Part shown: positions 31,369 through 40,030 of the stretch, in pieces
How the letters are laid out: the number at the start of each line of letters is the position of its first letter
Numbering within the stretch: position 1 is the stretch's first letter
Assembly (NCBI RefSeq): GCF_003336875.1
Contig: NZ_QGNJ01000002.1
Coordinates: forward strand, 372,001 to 436,000
Length of the DNA: 64,000 nucleotides
From: Oleisolibacter albus
GTDB lineage: Bacteria; Pseudomonadota; Alphaproteobacteria; Azospirillales; Azospirillaceae
Direction: 5' to 3'
The notes under the pieces: model-generated
Told to the model about the DNA's origin: nothing
Database searches by the model: none
Seen by the model: the letters and a program-made list of their open reading frames with translations, nothing else
Translations under genes and position numbers: made by a program

Positions 31369-32892
31369 ATGCTTCGGCTGAAACGGCTGGGAATCAGCAC
31401 GGCAACCGAAAATGTCGCGTTCCTGTCCGCGGCCTGCACCGCCTATCGGGCGGCGGAGTTCGTCGGCACCGACAAGGTGGAGGTGCGGGCCGACGGCAAA
31501 CGCCTTTATGCCGTGCTGAACATCGTGCAGGACCCGGCGCTGCTGGCGCCGGACTGTCTCGGCCTGTCGGTGGAGGCCGCGGCCCGGCTGGGTCTGCCCG
31601 ACGGGGCGCCGGTGAGGCTCAACCATCCCCGGCCGCCGAAGAGCCGCGACGGCATCCGCGCCAAGATCGAGGGGGAGGTGCTGTCCGATGCCGATCTGGC
31701 CGCCATCGTCGCCGACATCGCCGCCCACCGCTACTCCAAGGTGGAGATCGCGGCCTTCCTGGTGGCCTGCGCCGGCTTCATGACCACGGCCGAGGTGCTG
31801 GGCCTGACCCGGGCCATGGCCGGGGTAGGCGAGCGGCTGGACTGGGATACCGCCGGTCCCGTGGTGGACAAGCATTGCATCGGCGGCATCCCCGGCAACC
31901 GCACCAGCATGATCGTGGTGCCCATCGTGGCCGCCCACGGGCTGCCGATCCCCAAGACCTCCAGCCGGGCCATCACCAGCCCCGCCGGCACCGCCGACAC
32001 CATGGAGGTGCTGGCCAATGTGGATATCGGCGTCGATCAGATGAAGGAGCAGGTGCGGGCGGTGAAGGGCTGCCTGGCCTGGGGCGGTCATGTCAACCTG
32101 TCGCCGGCCGACGATGTGCTGATCGGGGTGGAGCGGCCGCTGAACATCGACACGCGCGAACAGATGGTGGCCAGCATCCTGTCGAAGAAACTGGCCGCCG
32201 GGTCCACCCATCTGGTCATCGATGTGCCTTTGGGGCCGACGGCCAAGATCCGCACCCGTTCCGACGCGCTGCGTCTGCGCAAGCTGTTCGAATATGTGGG
32301 CGGCGCGCTGGGCCTGACGCTGCAGGTGGTGCTGACCGACGGCAGCCAGCCTGTGGGATGCGGCATCGGCCCAGTGTTGGAGGCGCGCGACGTCATGGCC
32401 GTGCTGGAGAACGCACCGTCGGCCCCGCGGGACCTGCGTGACCGCGCCCTGATGCTGGCCGCCCAGATCCTGGAGTTCGACCCGGCCCTGCGCGGCGGCG
32501 CCGGACTGGCCCGCGCCCGCGAACTGCTGGACAGCGGGGCGGCGTTCGAGCAGATGCGGCGGATCATGGCGTTGCAGGGGCCGCCGCCCACGGTCTGCAC
32601 CCCCGGCCGGCTGATGCGGGAGGTGCTGGCGGTGGAGGATGGGGTGGTCACCGCCATCGACTGCTACCGTATCGCCCGTATCGCCCGTCTGGCGGGGGCA
32701 CCCTTCGACAAGGGGGCGGGCATCGATCTGGTGAAGAAGGTGGGTGATCCGGTGGAGCAGGGGGAACCCCTCTACCGCATCCATGCCGAGACACAGGCGG
32801 ATTTCCACTTCGCCGTGGAGTTCGCCGGGGAGGAGGATGGGTATAGGCTGGCCCCCGTGGGGGCGACCCCCCATCCGCAGCAGGGAGTGTGA
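31369..32892 (+). CDS. Archaeal-type AMP/thymidine phosphorylase
   Basis: A 507-residue protein with an extra N-terminal domain (about residues 1-85) before the thymidine-phosphorylase fold, the layout of archaeal AMP phosphorylase. Family signatures are KHCIGGIPGNRTSMIVVPIV, PKTSSRAITSPAGTADTMEV (phosphate/nucleotide-binding) and the C-terminal VGDPVEQGEPLYRIHA. The reaction is nucleoside 5'-monophosphate + phosphate to ribose 1,5-bisphosphate + base. The GAGGAAT ribosome binding site precedes ATG 31369. Its stop overlaps the next start (TGATG). It heads a three-gene operon with a PRPP-synthetase-like gene and a nuclease. Confidence 0.9.
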   Translation: MLRLKRLGISTATENVAFLSAACTAYRAAEFVGTDKVEVRADGKRLYAVLNIVQDPALLAPDCLGLSVEAAARLGLPDGAPVRLNHPRPPKSRDGIRAKIEGEVLSDADLAAIVADIAAHRYSKVEIAAFLVACAGFMTTAEVLGLTRAMAGVGERLDWDTAGPVVDKHCIGGIPGNRTSMIVVPIVAAHGLPIPKTSSRAITSPAGTADTMEVLANVDIGVDQMKEQVRAVKGCLAWGGHVNLSPADDVLIGVERPLNIDTREQMVASILSKKLAAGSTHLVIDVPLGPTAKIRTRSDALRLRKLFEYVGGALGLTLQVVLTDGSQPVGCGIGPVLEARDVMAVLENAPSAPRDLRDRALMLAAQILEFDPALRGGAGLARARELLDSGAAFEQMRRIMALQGPPPTVCTPGRLMREVLAVEDGVVTAIDCYRIARIARLAGAPFDKGAGIDLVKKVGDPVEQGEPLYRIHAETQADFHFAVEFAGEEDGYRLAPVGATPHPQQGV

Positions 32893-33797
32893 TGATGCTG
32901 GAAGTCGGCACCGTGCCGCAGATGTTGGTCGGATTCCCGGAGGGACGGATATTCGCCGGGCGGCTGGCCGAGGAGTTGGGGCTGCCGCTGGCCGTTGCCG
33001 ACCTGCACCGCTTCCCCGACGGGGAGAGTCTGGTCCGCCTGCCGGGATCGCCGCGGCAGGCGGTGATCGTGCGGGCGCTGGACCGGCCCAACGATAAGCT
33101 GGTGGAACTGCATCTGCTGGCCGGCGCCCTGCGCGAGCGCGGGGCGGAGCGGCTGACCCTGGTTGCGCCCTATCTCGCCTATATGCGCCAGGACATCGAG
33201 TTCAATCCGGGCGAGGTGGTGAGCCAGCGCATCCTGGGCCGCTGGTTGGCCGGCCTGTTCGACCGCATCGTCACGGTGGAGCCGCATCTGCACCGTACCC
33301 ATGATCTGGCCGAGGTGTTCCCGGGGCGGGAGGCCGTGGCCCTGACCGCGGCACCGCTGGTGGGGCAATGGGCAGCCGGGCAGGGGGCGGCGGCGGGAGG
33401 CTGGGTCGTGCTCGGTCCCGACGAGGAGGCGGAGCCGCTGATCGCCGCCGTGGCCGCCGCCGCCGGTGTGCGGGGCATCTGCGGGCGCAAGGTGCGCCGC
33501 GGCGACCGCGACGTCACCTGCTCGCTGCCGCCGGGCACCGATCTCGGCGGCCGCACGGTGCTGATCGTCGATGACGTGGTCAGCTCCGGCGGGACGCTGC
33601 TGGAGGCGGCGCGCGCCGCCCGTGCCGCCGGGGCGGGCCGGCTGCTGGCCTGCGGCATCCACGCCCTGTTCCCGGAGGAGATGCTGGCCCGTTTCCAGGC
33701 CGCCGGGATCGAGCGTTTCGTCTCCGGCGACGGGGTGGCGCATGTCACCAACACCATCGCGCTGTCCGGCCTGGTGGCCGGGGCGGTGCGGGCATGA
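32892..33797 (+). CDS. Ribose-phosphate pyrophosphokinase (PRPP synthetase) homologue
   Basis: A 301-residue member of the PRPP synthetase family. Family motifs are visible: LHRFPDGE near residue 36 (in place of the usual SDGE), APYLAYMRQD (the PYxxYxRQD motif), and the PRPP-binding loop IVDDVVSSGGT. The usual VDLHAxQ metal-binding segment reads EPHLHRTHD. The protein is shorter than housekeeping Prs and diverged, so it may use a different sugar phosphate. Starts ATG 32892 or 32895 follow CAGGGAG. It overlaps the upstream phosphorylase and downstream nuclease genes (ATGA). Confidence 0.82.
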   Translation: MMLEVGTVPQMLVGFPEGRIFAGRLAEELGLPLAVADLHRFPDGESLVRLPGSPRQAVIVRALDRPNDKLVELHLLAGALRERGAERLTLVAPYLAYMRQDIEFNPGEVVSQRILGRWLAGLFDRIVTVEPHLHRTHDLAEVFPGREAVALTAAPLVGQWAAGQGAAAGGWVVLGPDEEAEPLIAAVAAAAGVRGICGRKVRRGDRDVTCSLPPGTDLGGRTVLIVDDVVSSGGTLLEAARAARAAGAGRLLACGIHALFPEEMLARFQAAGIERFVSGDGVAHVTNTIALSGLVAGAVRA

Positions 33798-35380
33798 GCG
33801 GCCTGTCCATCGCCTTCCACGGCGCCGCCGGCACGGTGACGGGGTCCTGCTTCCTGGTCCGGCACGAGCGCGGCTGCTTCCTGGTGGATTGCGGCCTGTT
33901 CCAGGGCGCCAAGACCGTGCGCGAGCTGAACTGGCGGCCCTTCCCGTTCGAGCCGCGCGAACCTGCGGCCCTGCTGCTGACCCATGCTCATATCGACCAT
34001 TCCGGCCTGATCCCGCGGCTGGTCAAGGATGGCTTCCGTGGCCGCGTGCTCTGCACGCCCGGCACCGCCGACCTGCTGGGCTACATGCTGCCCGACAGCG
34101 GCTTCATCCAGGAGAACGAGGTGGAGCGGCTGAACCGCCGCAACCATCAGCGCGGCCGCGCCGGGGTGGAGCCCATCTATACCCGCGCCGATGCCGAGGC
34201 CTGCCTGGAGCGCCTGAAGCCGGTGCGTTACGGCACCTGGGTCGAGGTCATGCCGGGCGTGCGTGCCCGCTTCTGGGACGCCGGCCATATCCTGGGCAGC
34301 GCCAGCATCGAGGTGGAGGTGCAGGACCGGGGCGCGCCCACCCGCCTGCTGTTCAGCGGCGATCTCGGACCGGGCGACACCCCCTTCCATGACGGGCCGG
34401 ACGGGCCGGAGCGGCCGGACTGGCTGATCGTGGAGTCCACCTATGGCGACCGCGACCGTGCGCCCGTGGATGCAGAGCAGCGCCGGGCGCAACTGGCCGG
34501 CGTGGTGCGCGAGGCCATGGAGCGCGGCGGCGTGCTGCTGATCCCCAGCTTCGCCGTGGAGCGCAGCCAGGAACTGCTCTACGATCTGGACCTGCTGATG
34601 GATGCGGGCACCATCCCGGCCCTGCCGGTGTTCCTGGACAGCCCGCTGGCCGTTCGCATCACCGGCGTGTTCGAGAAGCATCTGCCGGCCGTCAACATGC
34701 CGGGCACCCCGCACCCGTTCCGCCGCGCCAACCTGCATTGCGTGGTCGAGGCGGAGGAAAGCAAGCGGCTGAACCGCATCACCGGCGGCGCCATCATCAT
34801 GGCCGCCAGCGGCATGTGCGAGGCCGGGCGTATCCGCCACCATCTGAAGAACCATCTGTGGCGGCGCAACGCCACGGTGCTGTTCGTCGGCTATCAGGCG
34901 CCGGGCACGCTGGGCCGCGTCATCCAGGACGGCGCCCGCCATGTGCGCATCCATGGCGAGGAGGTGGCGGTCAGCGCCGCCATCCGCACGCTGGAGGCCT
35001 ATTCCGGCCATGCCGACCGCGGCGGCCTGCTGGCCTGGATCAAGGCGCGTCAGCCGGTGGGGCGCGGCGTCATCCTGGTACATGGGGAGGAGGAGGCCCG
35101 CGCCTCTCTGCGCGAAGGGCTGGCAGCGACAGGCCTGGAGCATGCCCGCATCCTGCGCCCGGCCCTGGACGAGGTCGTTGCCCTGCCGCCGCAGGGGGAG
35201 GCGGGCCACAGCCTGCCGCATCCGCGCCTGCCCGGCGGCAAGGCCCCGGCCAGCGACTGGCACAACCAGTATGCCGAGACCGTGCTGCAGCTGGGCGAGC
35301 GGCTGCGCGACGAGCCGGACGAGGCCAAGCGCACGGCCCTGCTGCACCATATCCGTGCCGTGCTGGGTTTGCCGGGGTGA
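33794..35380 (+). CDS. Metallo-beta-lactamase/beta-CASP RNA-processing nuclease
   Basis: A 528-residue protein with the metallo-beta-lactamase core and an inserted beta-CASP domain. The metal motif THAHIDHS gives His64, His66, Asp68 and His69. Further ligands appear in DAGHILGSAS, FSGDLG and near GHADRGG. The beta-CASP and C-terminal part (SGMCEAGRIRHHL, VGYQAPGTLGR, YSGHADRGGL) is typical of CPSF/Ysh1-type nucleases. In this operon it could supply nucleotides by RNA hydrolysis. It starts with ATG inside the previous stop (ATGA at 33794-33797). Confidence 0.9.
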   Translation: MSGLSIAFHGAAGTVTGSCFLVRHERGCFLVDCGLFQGAKTVRELNWRPFPFEPREPAALLLTHAHIDHSGLIPRLVKDGFRGRVLCTPGTADLLGYMLPDSGFIQENEVERLNRRNHQRGRAGVEPIYTRADAEACLERLKPVRYGTWVEVMPGVRARFWDAGHILGSASIEVEVQDRGAPTRLLFSGDLGPGDTPFHDGPDGPERPDWLIVESTYGDRDRAPVDAEQRRAQLAGVVREAMERGGVLLIPSFAVERSQELLYDLDLLMDAGTIPALPVFLDSPLAVRITGVFEKHLPAVNMPGTPHPFRRANLHCVVEAEESKRLNRITGGAIIMAASGMCEAGRIRHHLKNHLWRRNATVLFVGYQAPGTLGRVIQDGARHVRIHGEEVAVSAAIRTLEAYSGHADRGGLLAWIKARQPVGRGVILVHGEEEARASLREGLAATGLEHARILRPALDEVVALPPQGEAGHSLPHPRLPGGKAPASDWHNQYAETVLQLGERLRDEPDEAKRTALLHHIRAVLGLPG

Positions 35381-35401
35381 CGGGCGCTGCCCAGTTCTGG
35401 T

Positions 35402-36697
35402 CTAGCGCCCCAGAACCTGATTCAGGCTGTGGAGCAGCCCGCCGATAAGGGCGCCGAGGATGGTGCCGTTGATGCGGATGAACTGCAGGTCGCGGCCGAC
35501 CCGCAGTTCCAGGCGGCGCGTGAACTGGTCCAGATCCTGGGCCTTCAGGGTGCCGGACACGAAACGGTGGATGCTGGCGCGCCAGCGCGGGATGGCGCCC
35601 AGGAAGGCATCCTCGATCCCGGCATTGATGCGCCCGCGCACATCGGGATCGTCCAGCTGCTCGGCCAGGGAGCGCACGGCGCCGGCCACCACGTCGCGGA
35701 TGCGTCCGTCGGGCCGGGCCAGATCCTCCTCGGCCATCTGGCGCAGCGTGCTCACGGCCTGACCGACCAGTTGGGAGAAGGCGGACTCATCCAGTGCCGA
35801 GCGGACGACGCCCGTCAGCTTCTGCCCCAGGGGGCTGCCGCGCTCGATCTCGTCCGGCAGGTCGCGCAGCCAGTCCCGCAGGTCGCGGCCCACATCGCTG
35901 TCCGGGTCGCGCAGGTCCCACAGATGGGCGATGATGGCGTCGGCCATGTTGCCGGCCACCCGCCGGTCCACCGCGCTGGGAATCCACCAGCGCGACCGCT
36001 CGGACACCTTGTCCTGCAGCCAGCCGCGCCGGGCCTGGACCAGCCCCATGGCCCGCTCGGCCATCTCCTGGATCAGCAGTTCCAGCGCCTCGGAGGCCAG
36101 CAGCGCCCGCAGCACCCGGGCCAGGGCGAAGCGCAGATCCACCCGCTCCAGCCCGCGGCGCAGGGCGCGGGTCAAGGCGGAGCGCAGCGCCGCCTCCTTT
36201 TCCGGACGGACCAGGGCGGGCAGCAGGCCCAGCAGGACGTCCACCACCCTGGCCCGGCTGGTGTCGTCGGCCAGCAGCCGGCCAATGCGTCCGGCCAGAT
36301 CCATGCGGCGCAGCTGCTCCACCAGCATGGCCGGCTCCAGGAACTCCTTGTCGATATAGGTGGCGATGCCCGCGGCGATACGGTCGCGGTTGCGCGGCAC
36401 CAGCGCCGTGTGCGGGATCGGCAGCCCCAGCGGCCGCCGGAACAGGGCGGTGACGGCGAACCAGTCGGCCAGCCCGCCGACCAGGCCGGCCTCGGCCACG
36501 GCGCGCAGCAGCCCGGCCCCGCCCGGCGGCAGCAGCCCGGCATGGCTGACTCCCCAGCCGGCCGCCGCCAACCCCAGGCAACCCGTGGCCAGCCGCTTGT
36601 ACCGGCGCAGCTCGCCACCCAGGGCGGCACTGTCATCGGTGGGGGCGGGCAGAACCATGGGCAGCGTCTTCGGCATGGGCTTTGTCCGGTCGGGCAT
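35402..36697 (-). CDS. DUF445 family membrane protein
   Basis: A 431-residue inner-membrane protein with one N-terminal and one C-terminal hydrophobic hairpin around a long helical domain. Diagnostic segments are VGGLADWFAVTALFRRPLG (about residues 72-90) and the C-terminal IRINGTILGALIGGLL. Family members are widespread with no firm function. The gene is convergent with the nuclease gene (21 bases between stops) and divergent from a structured intergenic region at 36.8-37.0 kb. A hairpin CAACCCGCC/GGCGGGTTG lies in its own 5' region. Confidence 0.88.
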   Translation of the reverse strand: MPDRTKPMPKTLPMVLPAPTDDSAALGGELRRYKRLATGCLGLAAAGWGVSHAGLLPPGGAGLLRAVAEAGLVGGLADWFAVTALFRRPLGLPIPHTALVPRNRDRIAAGIATYIDKEFLEPAMLVEQLRRMDLAGRIGRLLADDTSRARVVDVLLGLLPALVRPEKEAALRSALTRALRRGLERVDLRFALARVLRALLASEALELLIQEMAERAMGLVQARRGWLQDKVSERSRWWIPSAVDRRVAGNMADAIIAHLWDLRDPDSDVGRDLRDWLRDLPDEIERGSPLGQKLTGVVRSALDESAFSQLVGQAVSTLRQMAEEDLARPDGRIRDVVAGAVRSLAEQLDDPDVRGRINAGIEDAFLGAIPRWRASIHRFVSGTLKAQDLDQFTRRLELRVGRDLQFIRINGTILGALIGGLLHSLNQVLGR

Positions 36698-36866
36698 CGC
36701 GGTCTCCCTGTCTCAACCCGCCAGGGGGCGGGTTGGCGCCCAGCTTGGCCTGCCCGGCGGGGGATGCAGCGGAATTTACCCGTCTGTTACAGACCGAAAC
36801 ACTCGGTTTACCGGGGATCGCGTACTTCTGGTGCCAGCCTTGCGCGGTGTCTGCCGTTGCCGGCCA

Positions 36867-36903
36867 GGGACCGCGGCTACACCGGCTGTGCCGGTGCGGT
36901 CCC
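36867..36903 (+). ncRNA. Two-tier hairpin of a possible small RNA or leader
   Basis: A 7-bp outer stem (GGGACCG/CGGTCCC, 36867-36873 with 36897-36903) encloses a 7-bp hairpin (CACCGGC/GCCGGTG, 36880-36896). Together with the terminator 50 bases downstream it suggests a transcribed structured RNA. No matching RNA family was recognised. Confidence 0.35.
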
Positions 36904-36952
36904 GCATCTTGCGTGAACGGAACGCCCTGCCGGTTCCCCCGTTTGCGCCGAC

Positions 36953-36986
36953 TGGCGACCGGCTCGGTGTCGGTCGCCATTTTTCT
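36953..36986 (+). terminator. Orphan intrinsic terminator in the plus direction
   Basis: A perfect 9-bp stem (TGGCGACCG at 36953-36961 with CGGTCGCCA at 36971-36979) is followed by TTTTTCT. No plus-strand protein gene ends here; the gene to the left is divergent, so the terminator implies an RNA transcribed from between 36.70 and 36.95 kb, or an attenuator in the GST leader. Confidence 0.6.
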
Positions 36987-37124
36987 GATTCTGCAGGGGT
37001 TGTTCCGGTTCCGGATTGAAATCCGCTCCATCCGGGTGAGCGCCTACCCGTCAAGGCGACTTGCGCGGTTGTTCTTCTTATGTTCCCATTCTCCGGATGC
37101 GGCAGACGGCGGGGAGGATACGGA

Positions 37125-37763
37125 ATGCTGACGCTCTATGGCTGCCATGGCTGCGGCTCGGTCATTGTCGAGGCCGCCTGCACGCTGCTGGCTGAACCTT
37201 ACCGTTTCGTGGTGGTAGAGCCCTGGACCGAGGGACCGGAACGGGAGCGGCTGCGGGCCGTCAACCCGCTGCTTCAGGTCCCGACGCTGGAACTGCCGGA
37301 TGGCACGGTGATGACGGAAAGCGTGGCCATGCTGCTCTGGCTGCTGGAACGGCACCCCGGCAGCGGGCTGGCCCCGGACCCGGGCGAGCCGCTGCGCCCC
37401 GCCTTTCTGCGCTGGCTGGTCTATTTCCCGGCGGCCATCTATCCCATGTACACGGTGGGCGATTTTCCCGACCAGTGGGTGGAGGGGGATGAGGCCCAGG
37501 CCCGGCTGAAACAGGCCACCATGGCGCGCACACTGCGCTGCTGGCGGGCCCTTGAGCAGGGAACGCAGGGATTGGGCACGGACTGGCTGCTGGGCGACCG
37601 CATGAGCCTGCTGGATCTCTACGCCGCCATGCTCAGCCATTGGGAGCCGGGGCGTGAGCAGATCCGGGCTGCGGCGCCGCGGGCTGTCGCCTGCGCCGAG
37701 CGGGCCGAGGCCGACCCGCGGCTGCTGGACCTCTGGACCCGCAATTTTCCGCCCAAGAACTGA
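37125..37763 (+). CDS. Glutathione S-transferase-like protein
   Basis: A 212-residue protein with an N-terminal thioredoxin-like fold and a C-terminal helical domain. The N-terminal motif is YGCHGCGS (Cys7 and Cys10). The cis-Pro glutathione-site segment reads LLQVPTLELPDGTVMTES, and the C-terminal domain has LLGDRMSLLDLYAAML, a GST family signature. It would conjugate glutathione to, or reduce, an unknown electrophile. ATG 37125 is set behind GGGGAGGATACGGA. Confidence 0.88.
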   Translation: MLTLYGCHGCGSVIVEAACTLLAEPYRFVVVEPWTEGPERERLRAVNPLLQVPTLELPDGTVMTESVAMLLWLLERHPGSGLAPDPGEPLRPAFLRWLVYFPAAIYPMYTVGDFPDQWVEGDEAQARLKQATMARTLRCWRALEQGTQGLGTDWLLGDRMSLLDLYAAMLSHWEPGREQIRAAAPRAVACAERAEADPRLLDLWTRNFPPKN

Positions 37764-37919
37764 TCAAACAGGTTTGGCCAGTGTGTCGGCCGCATCCCGG
37801 TCGGGCGGAGCGGACATTCTTGCCACGCCATTTATCATGATCGCCAGACAATGCCAGGGCTGCCGCGGCCCTGTGGCAGGACGGGACTGCGGCTTGGGAG
37901 GCCCTCTCTGGTGCTGTGA

Positions 37920-38513
37920 TCAGCCGCGCGGGGCGTGCTTGTTCAGGATGCGCTGCAGGGTGCGGCGGTGCATCTTCAAGCGGCGTGCCGTTTCGCTGAC
38001 ATTGCGCTCGCACTGCTCGAACACGCGCTGGATGTGCTCCCACCGGACGCGGTCGGCGCTCATCGGGTTTTCCGGTGGCGGCGGCAGCGGCCCGTCGGCA
38101 AGCAGGGCCGATTCAACGGCGTCGGCATCGGCCGGCTTCGGCAGGTAATCGACCGCCCCTGCCTTTACCGCGGCCACGGCAGTGGCGATGTTGCCATAGC
38201 CGGTCAGCATGACGATGCGGGACTCCGGCCGCGCATCGCGCAAAGCCTTCACCACGTCCAGACCGGATCCGTCGCCCAGACGAAGATCCACAACGGCGTA
38301 GCGGGGCGCTGATTCATGGGCCACTTCGACGCCCAGATTGACGCTGTCCACGGCCACCACATCGAAGCCGCGGCGTTCCAGGGCGCGGGCCAGCCGGTTC
38401 CGGAAGGGGGCATCGTCATCGACGATCAGCAAACTCCGCGACGCATCTCCGGTGAAAGTCAGCTTGGGCTGGTCCGGGGACTGAAGAGATTCGTCGCTCA
38501 TGTCCATACTCAT
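37920..38513 (-). CDS. regA: RegA/ActR/PrrA-type redox response regulator
   Basis: A 197-residue response regulator. The receiver domain has Asp32-Asp33 acidic residues, the phosphoacceptor Asp76 (VVDLRL), the Thr in MLTGYG and the Lys in YLPKPAD. The C-terminal helix-turn-helix of the Fis type (NVSETARRLKMHRRTLQRIL) is nearly identical to the RegA family. It controls photosynthetic, respiratory and nitrogen/carbon genes according to redox state in related bacteria. It follows regB on the same strand after 58 bases. Confidence 0.95.
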   Translation of the reverse strand: MSMDMSDESLQSPDQPKLTFTGDASRSLLIVDDDAPFRNRLARALERRGFDVVAVDSVNLGVEVAHESAPRYAVVDLRLGDGSGLDVVKALRDARPESRIVMLTGYGNIATAVAAVKAGAVDYLPKPADADAVESALLADGPLPPPPENPMSADRVRWEHIQRVFEQCERNVSETARRLKMHRRTLQRILNKHAPRG

Positions 38514-38571
38514 TCTGGGTTAGGCCACGCAGGTGGTGGCGGTCGGGCTCGGTTCCATCGGGAGGATAGCT

Positions 38572-39888
38572 TTATACGGTAAAACCAGGCGATTTCCAGT
38601 GGACGACGACGATGGCGCCGCCGTTTTTGGCGTTACCATACGAAAGGATGGCGCCGGACCGTTCAAGCATGGTTTGCGCAATGAAGACGCCCAGCCCCAT
38701 GTTCCCCTGGGTCTCGCGCACCGCGGAACTGCGGCCGGAGACATAGGGTTCGCCCAGGCGCGGCAGCAGGGCCGGCGGGAAGCCCGGCCCGTCATCCTGG
38801 ACGGACACGGTGACACCCGGCGGCGTCCAGTCGAGGGTCACCGTCACGGTCTTGCGGGCGAACTGCATGGCATTCTGCAGGATATTGCCCAGCCCATGCA
38901 CCATTTCCGGGAATTCCCGCACCTTGGGTGCGCCGTCCTCCGGTTCATTGATGGCTTCGATGATCAGGTCGATGCCGGCGCGGCGATAGGGGGCGGCCGT
39001 GGTATCGATCAGGGCCGTCAGCGGCACTTCGGGTTCGCGGCCGCTGGTGTCGTCCGGCCGACGCGACAGCTCGGCCAGGATGTCGCGGCAACGGGCCACT
39101 TGGCTCTGCAGCAGGGCCACATCCTCGGCCCAGCCGGAGTCGGCGGGGATGTCGCGAGCCAGTTCCTTGGCCACCACGGCGATGGTGCCCAACGGGCTGC
39201 CCAGCTCATGCGCGGCAGCAGCAGCCAGGGCGCCCACGGCGCTGGCCTTCTGGGCGCGGGCCAGGGTCAGCTGGCTGGCCGACAGGGCCGTGGACAGGCG
39301 CCGCGAGCTCTCGGCCACCTGGAAGACATAGCCGGCGATGAAGACCGCGGCCAGGGTCAGGGCCGCCCAGATGCCAATGCGGTAGAGCAGGGGCAGCGTT
39401 GCCGGTCCCTCCGGCCAGGGCAGGGGCATGGCCACCAGGGCCAGGATGCTGAAACAGACGATGGCCAGTCCGGTCAGCAGCGTCACCGCTTCGCGCGCCA
39501 GGGTGCTGGCGGCCACCGTCAGCGGCGCCAGCATCAGCACGGCGTAGGGATTTTCCAGCCCGCCGGTCAGGCCCAGCAGCGACGCCAGCTGCACCATGTC
39601 ATAGCCGAGATACAGGAAGGCATCCCGGTCGCTGAGGAAGGGCTGACGGGCCAGACTGCGGGAGGCGAACAGGTTGACGGCGACGGAGGCGGCGGTGGCG
39701 GCCATGGCAGGCGCCAGCCACAGATCGAAGCCCAGCAGCGTCTTCACGGTCAGCAGCGTTGCCAGCTGGCCGGCAATGGCGATCCAGCGGATGGTGACCA
39801 GTGTACGGGCGCTGACCCGGTCATCGCCGCTGACGCTATGGGCGACGACCTGTTCCGACAGCACCGGTGCTTCTTTCATCGTCCCCAT
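38572..39888 (-). CDS. regB: RegB/ActS/PrrB-type redox sensor histidine kinase
   Basis: A 438-residue kinase with an N-terminal six-helix membrane domain. The quinone-linked motif GGLENPY is at residues 109-115. The H-box has His227 (AAHELGSPLGTIAV). The redox-sensitive Cys corresponds to Cys267, forty residues after the His (QVARCRDIL), matching Cys265 of Rhodobacter RegB. An ATP-binding HATPase domain ends the protein. It senses quinone/redox state and phosphorylates RegA. There is no senC between the two genes. Confidence 0.95.
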   Translation of the reverse strand: MGTMKEAPVLSEQVVAHSVSGDDRVSARTLVTIRWIAIAGQLATLLTVKTLLGFDLWLAPAMAATAASVAVNLFASRSLARQPFLSDRDAFLYLGYDMVQLASLLGLTGGLENPYAVLMLAPLTVAASTLAREAVTLLTGLAIVCFSILALVAMPLPWPEGPATLPLLYRIGIWAALTLAAVFIAGYVFQVAESSRRLSTALSASQLTLARAQKASAVGALAAAAAHELGSPLGTIAVVAKELARDIPADSGWAEDVALLQSQVARCRDILAELSRRPDDTSGREPEVPLTALIDTTAAPYRRAGIDLIIEAINEPEDGAPKVREFPEMVHGLGNILQNAMQFARKTVTVTLDWTPPGVTVSVQDDGPGFPPALLPRLGEPYVSGRSSAVRETQGNMGLGVFIAQTMLERSGAILSYGNAKNGGAIVVVHWKSPGFTV

Positions 39889-40030
39889 AATCCTCTCGCT
39901 CGCCGGCCGTTCGGCCGCCCGTCACAAGTCTTCTGTTCCCGCGGTATCGGACTGCGCCGTTCCCGACTTTGCCGCAAAGGGTAGGCAGTCTCTCTAGGCA
40001 GACGCACCCCCTGGGGCCATATTGCAAAAG

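Larger units (their letters stand above)
36698..37124. other. Intergenic region between DUF445 and GST genes
   Basis: About 430 bases with no convincing protein gene. It holds a hairpin near 36718-36740, the structured segment at 36867-36903 and the terminator at 36953-36986. A good ribosome binding site (GGGGAGG) precedes the GST start at its right end. Confidence 0.5.

Noticed and set aside
33179-35350. A long minus-strand open frame opposite the nuclease operon
   Set aside because: Antisense to the PRPP-synthetase homologue and beta-CASP nuclease; no motif found.
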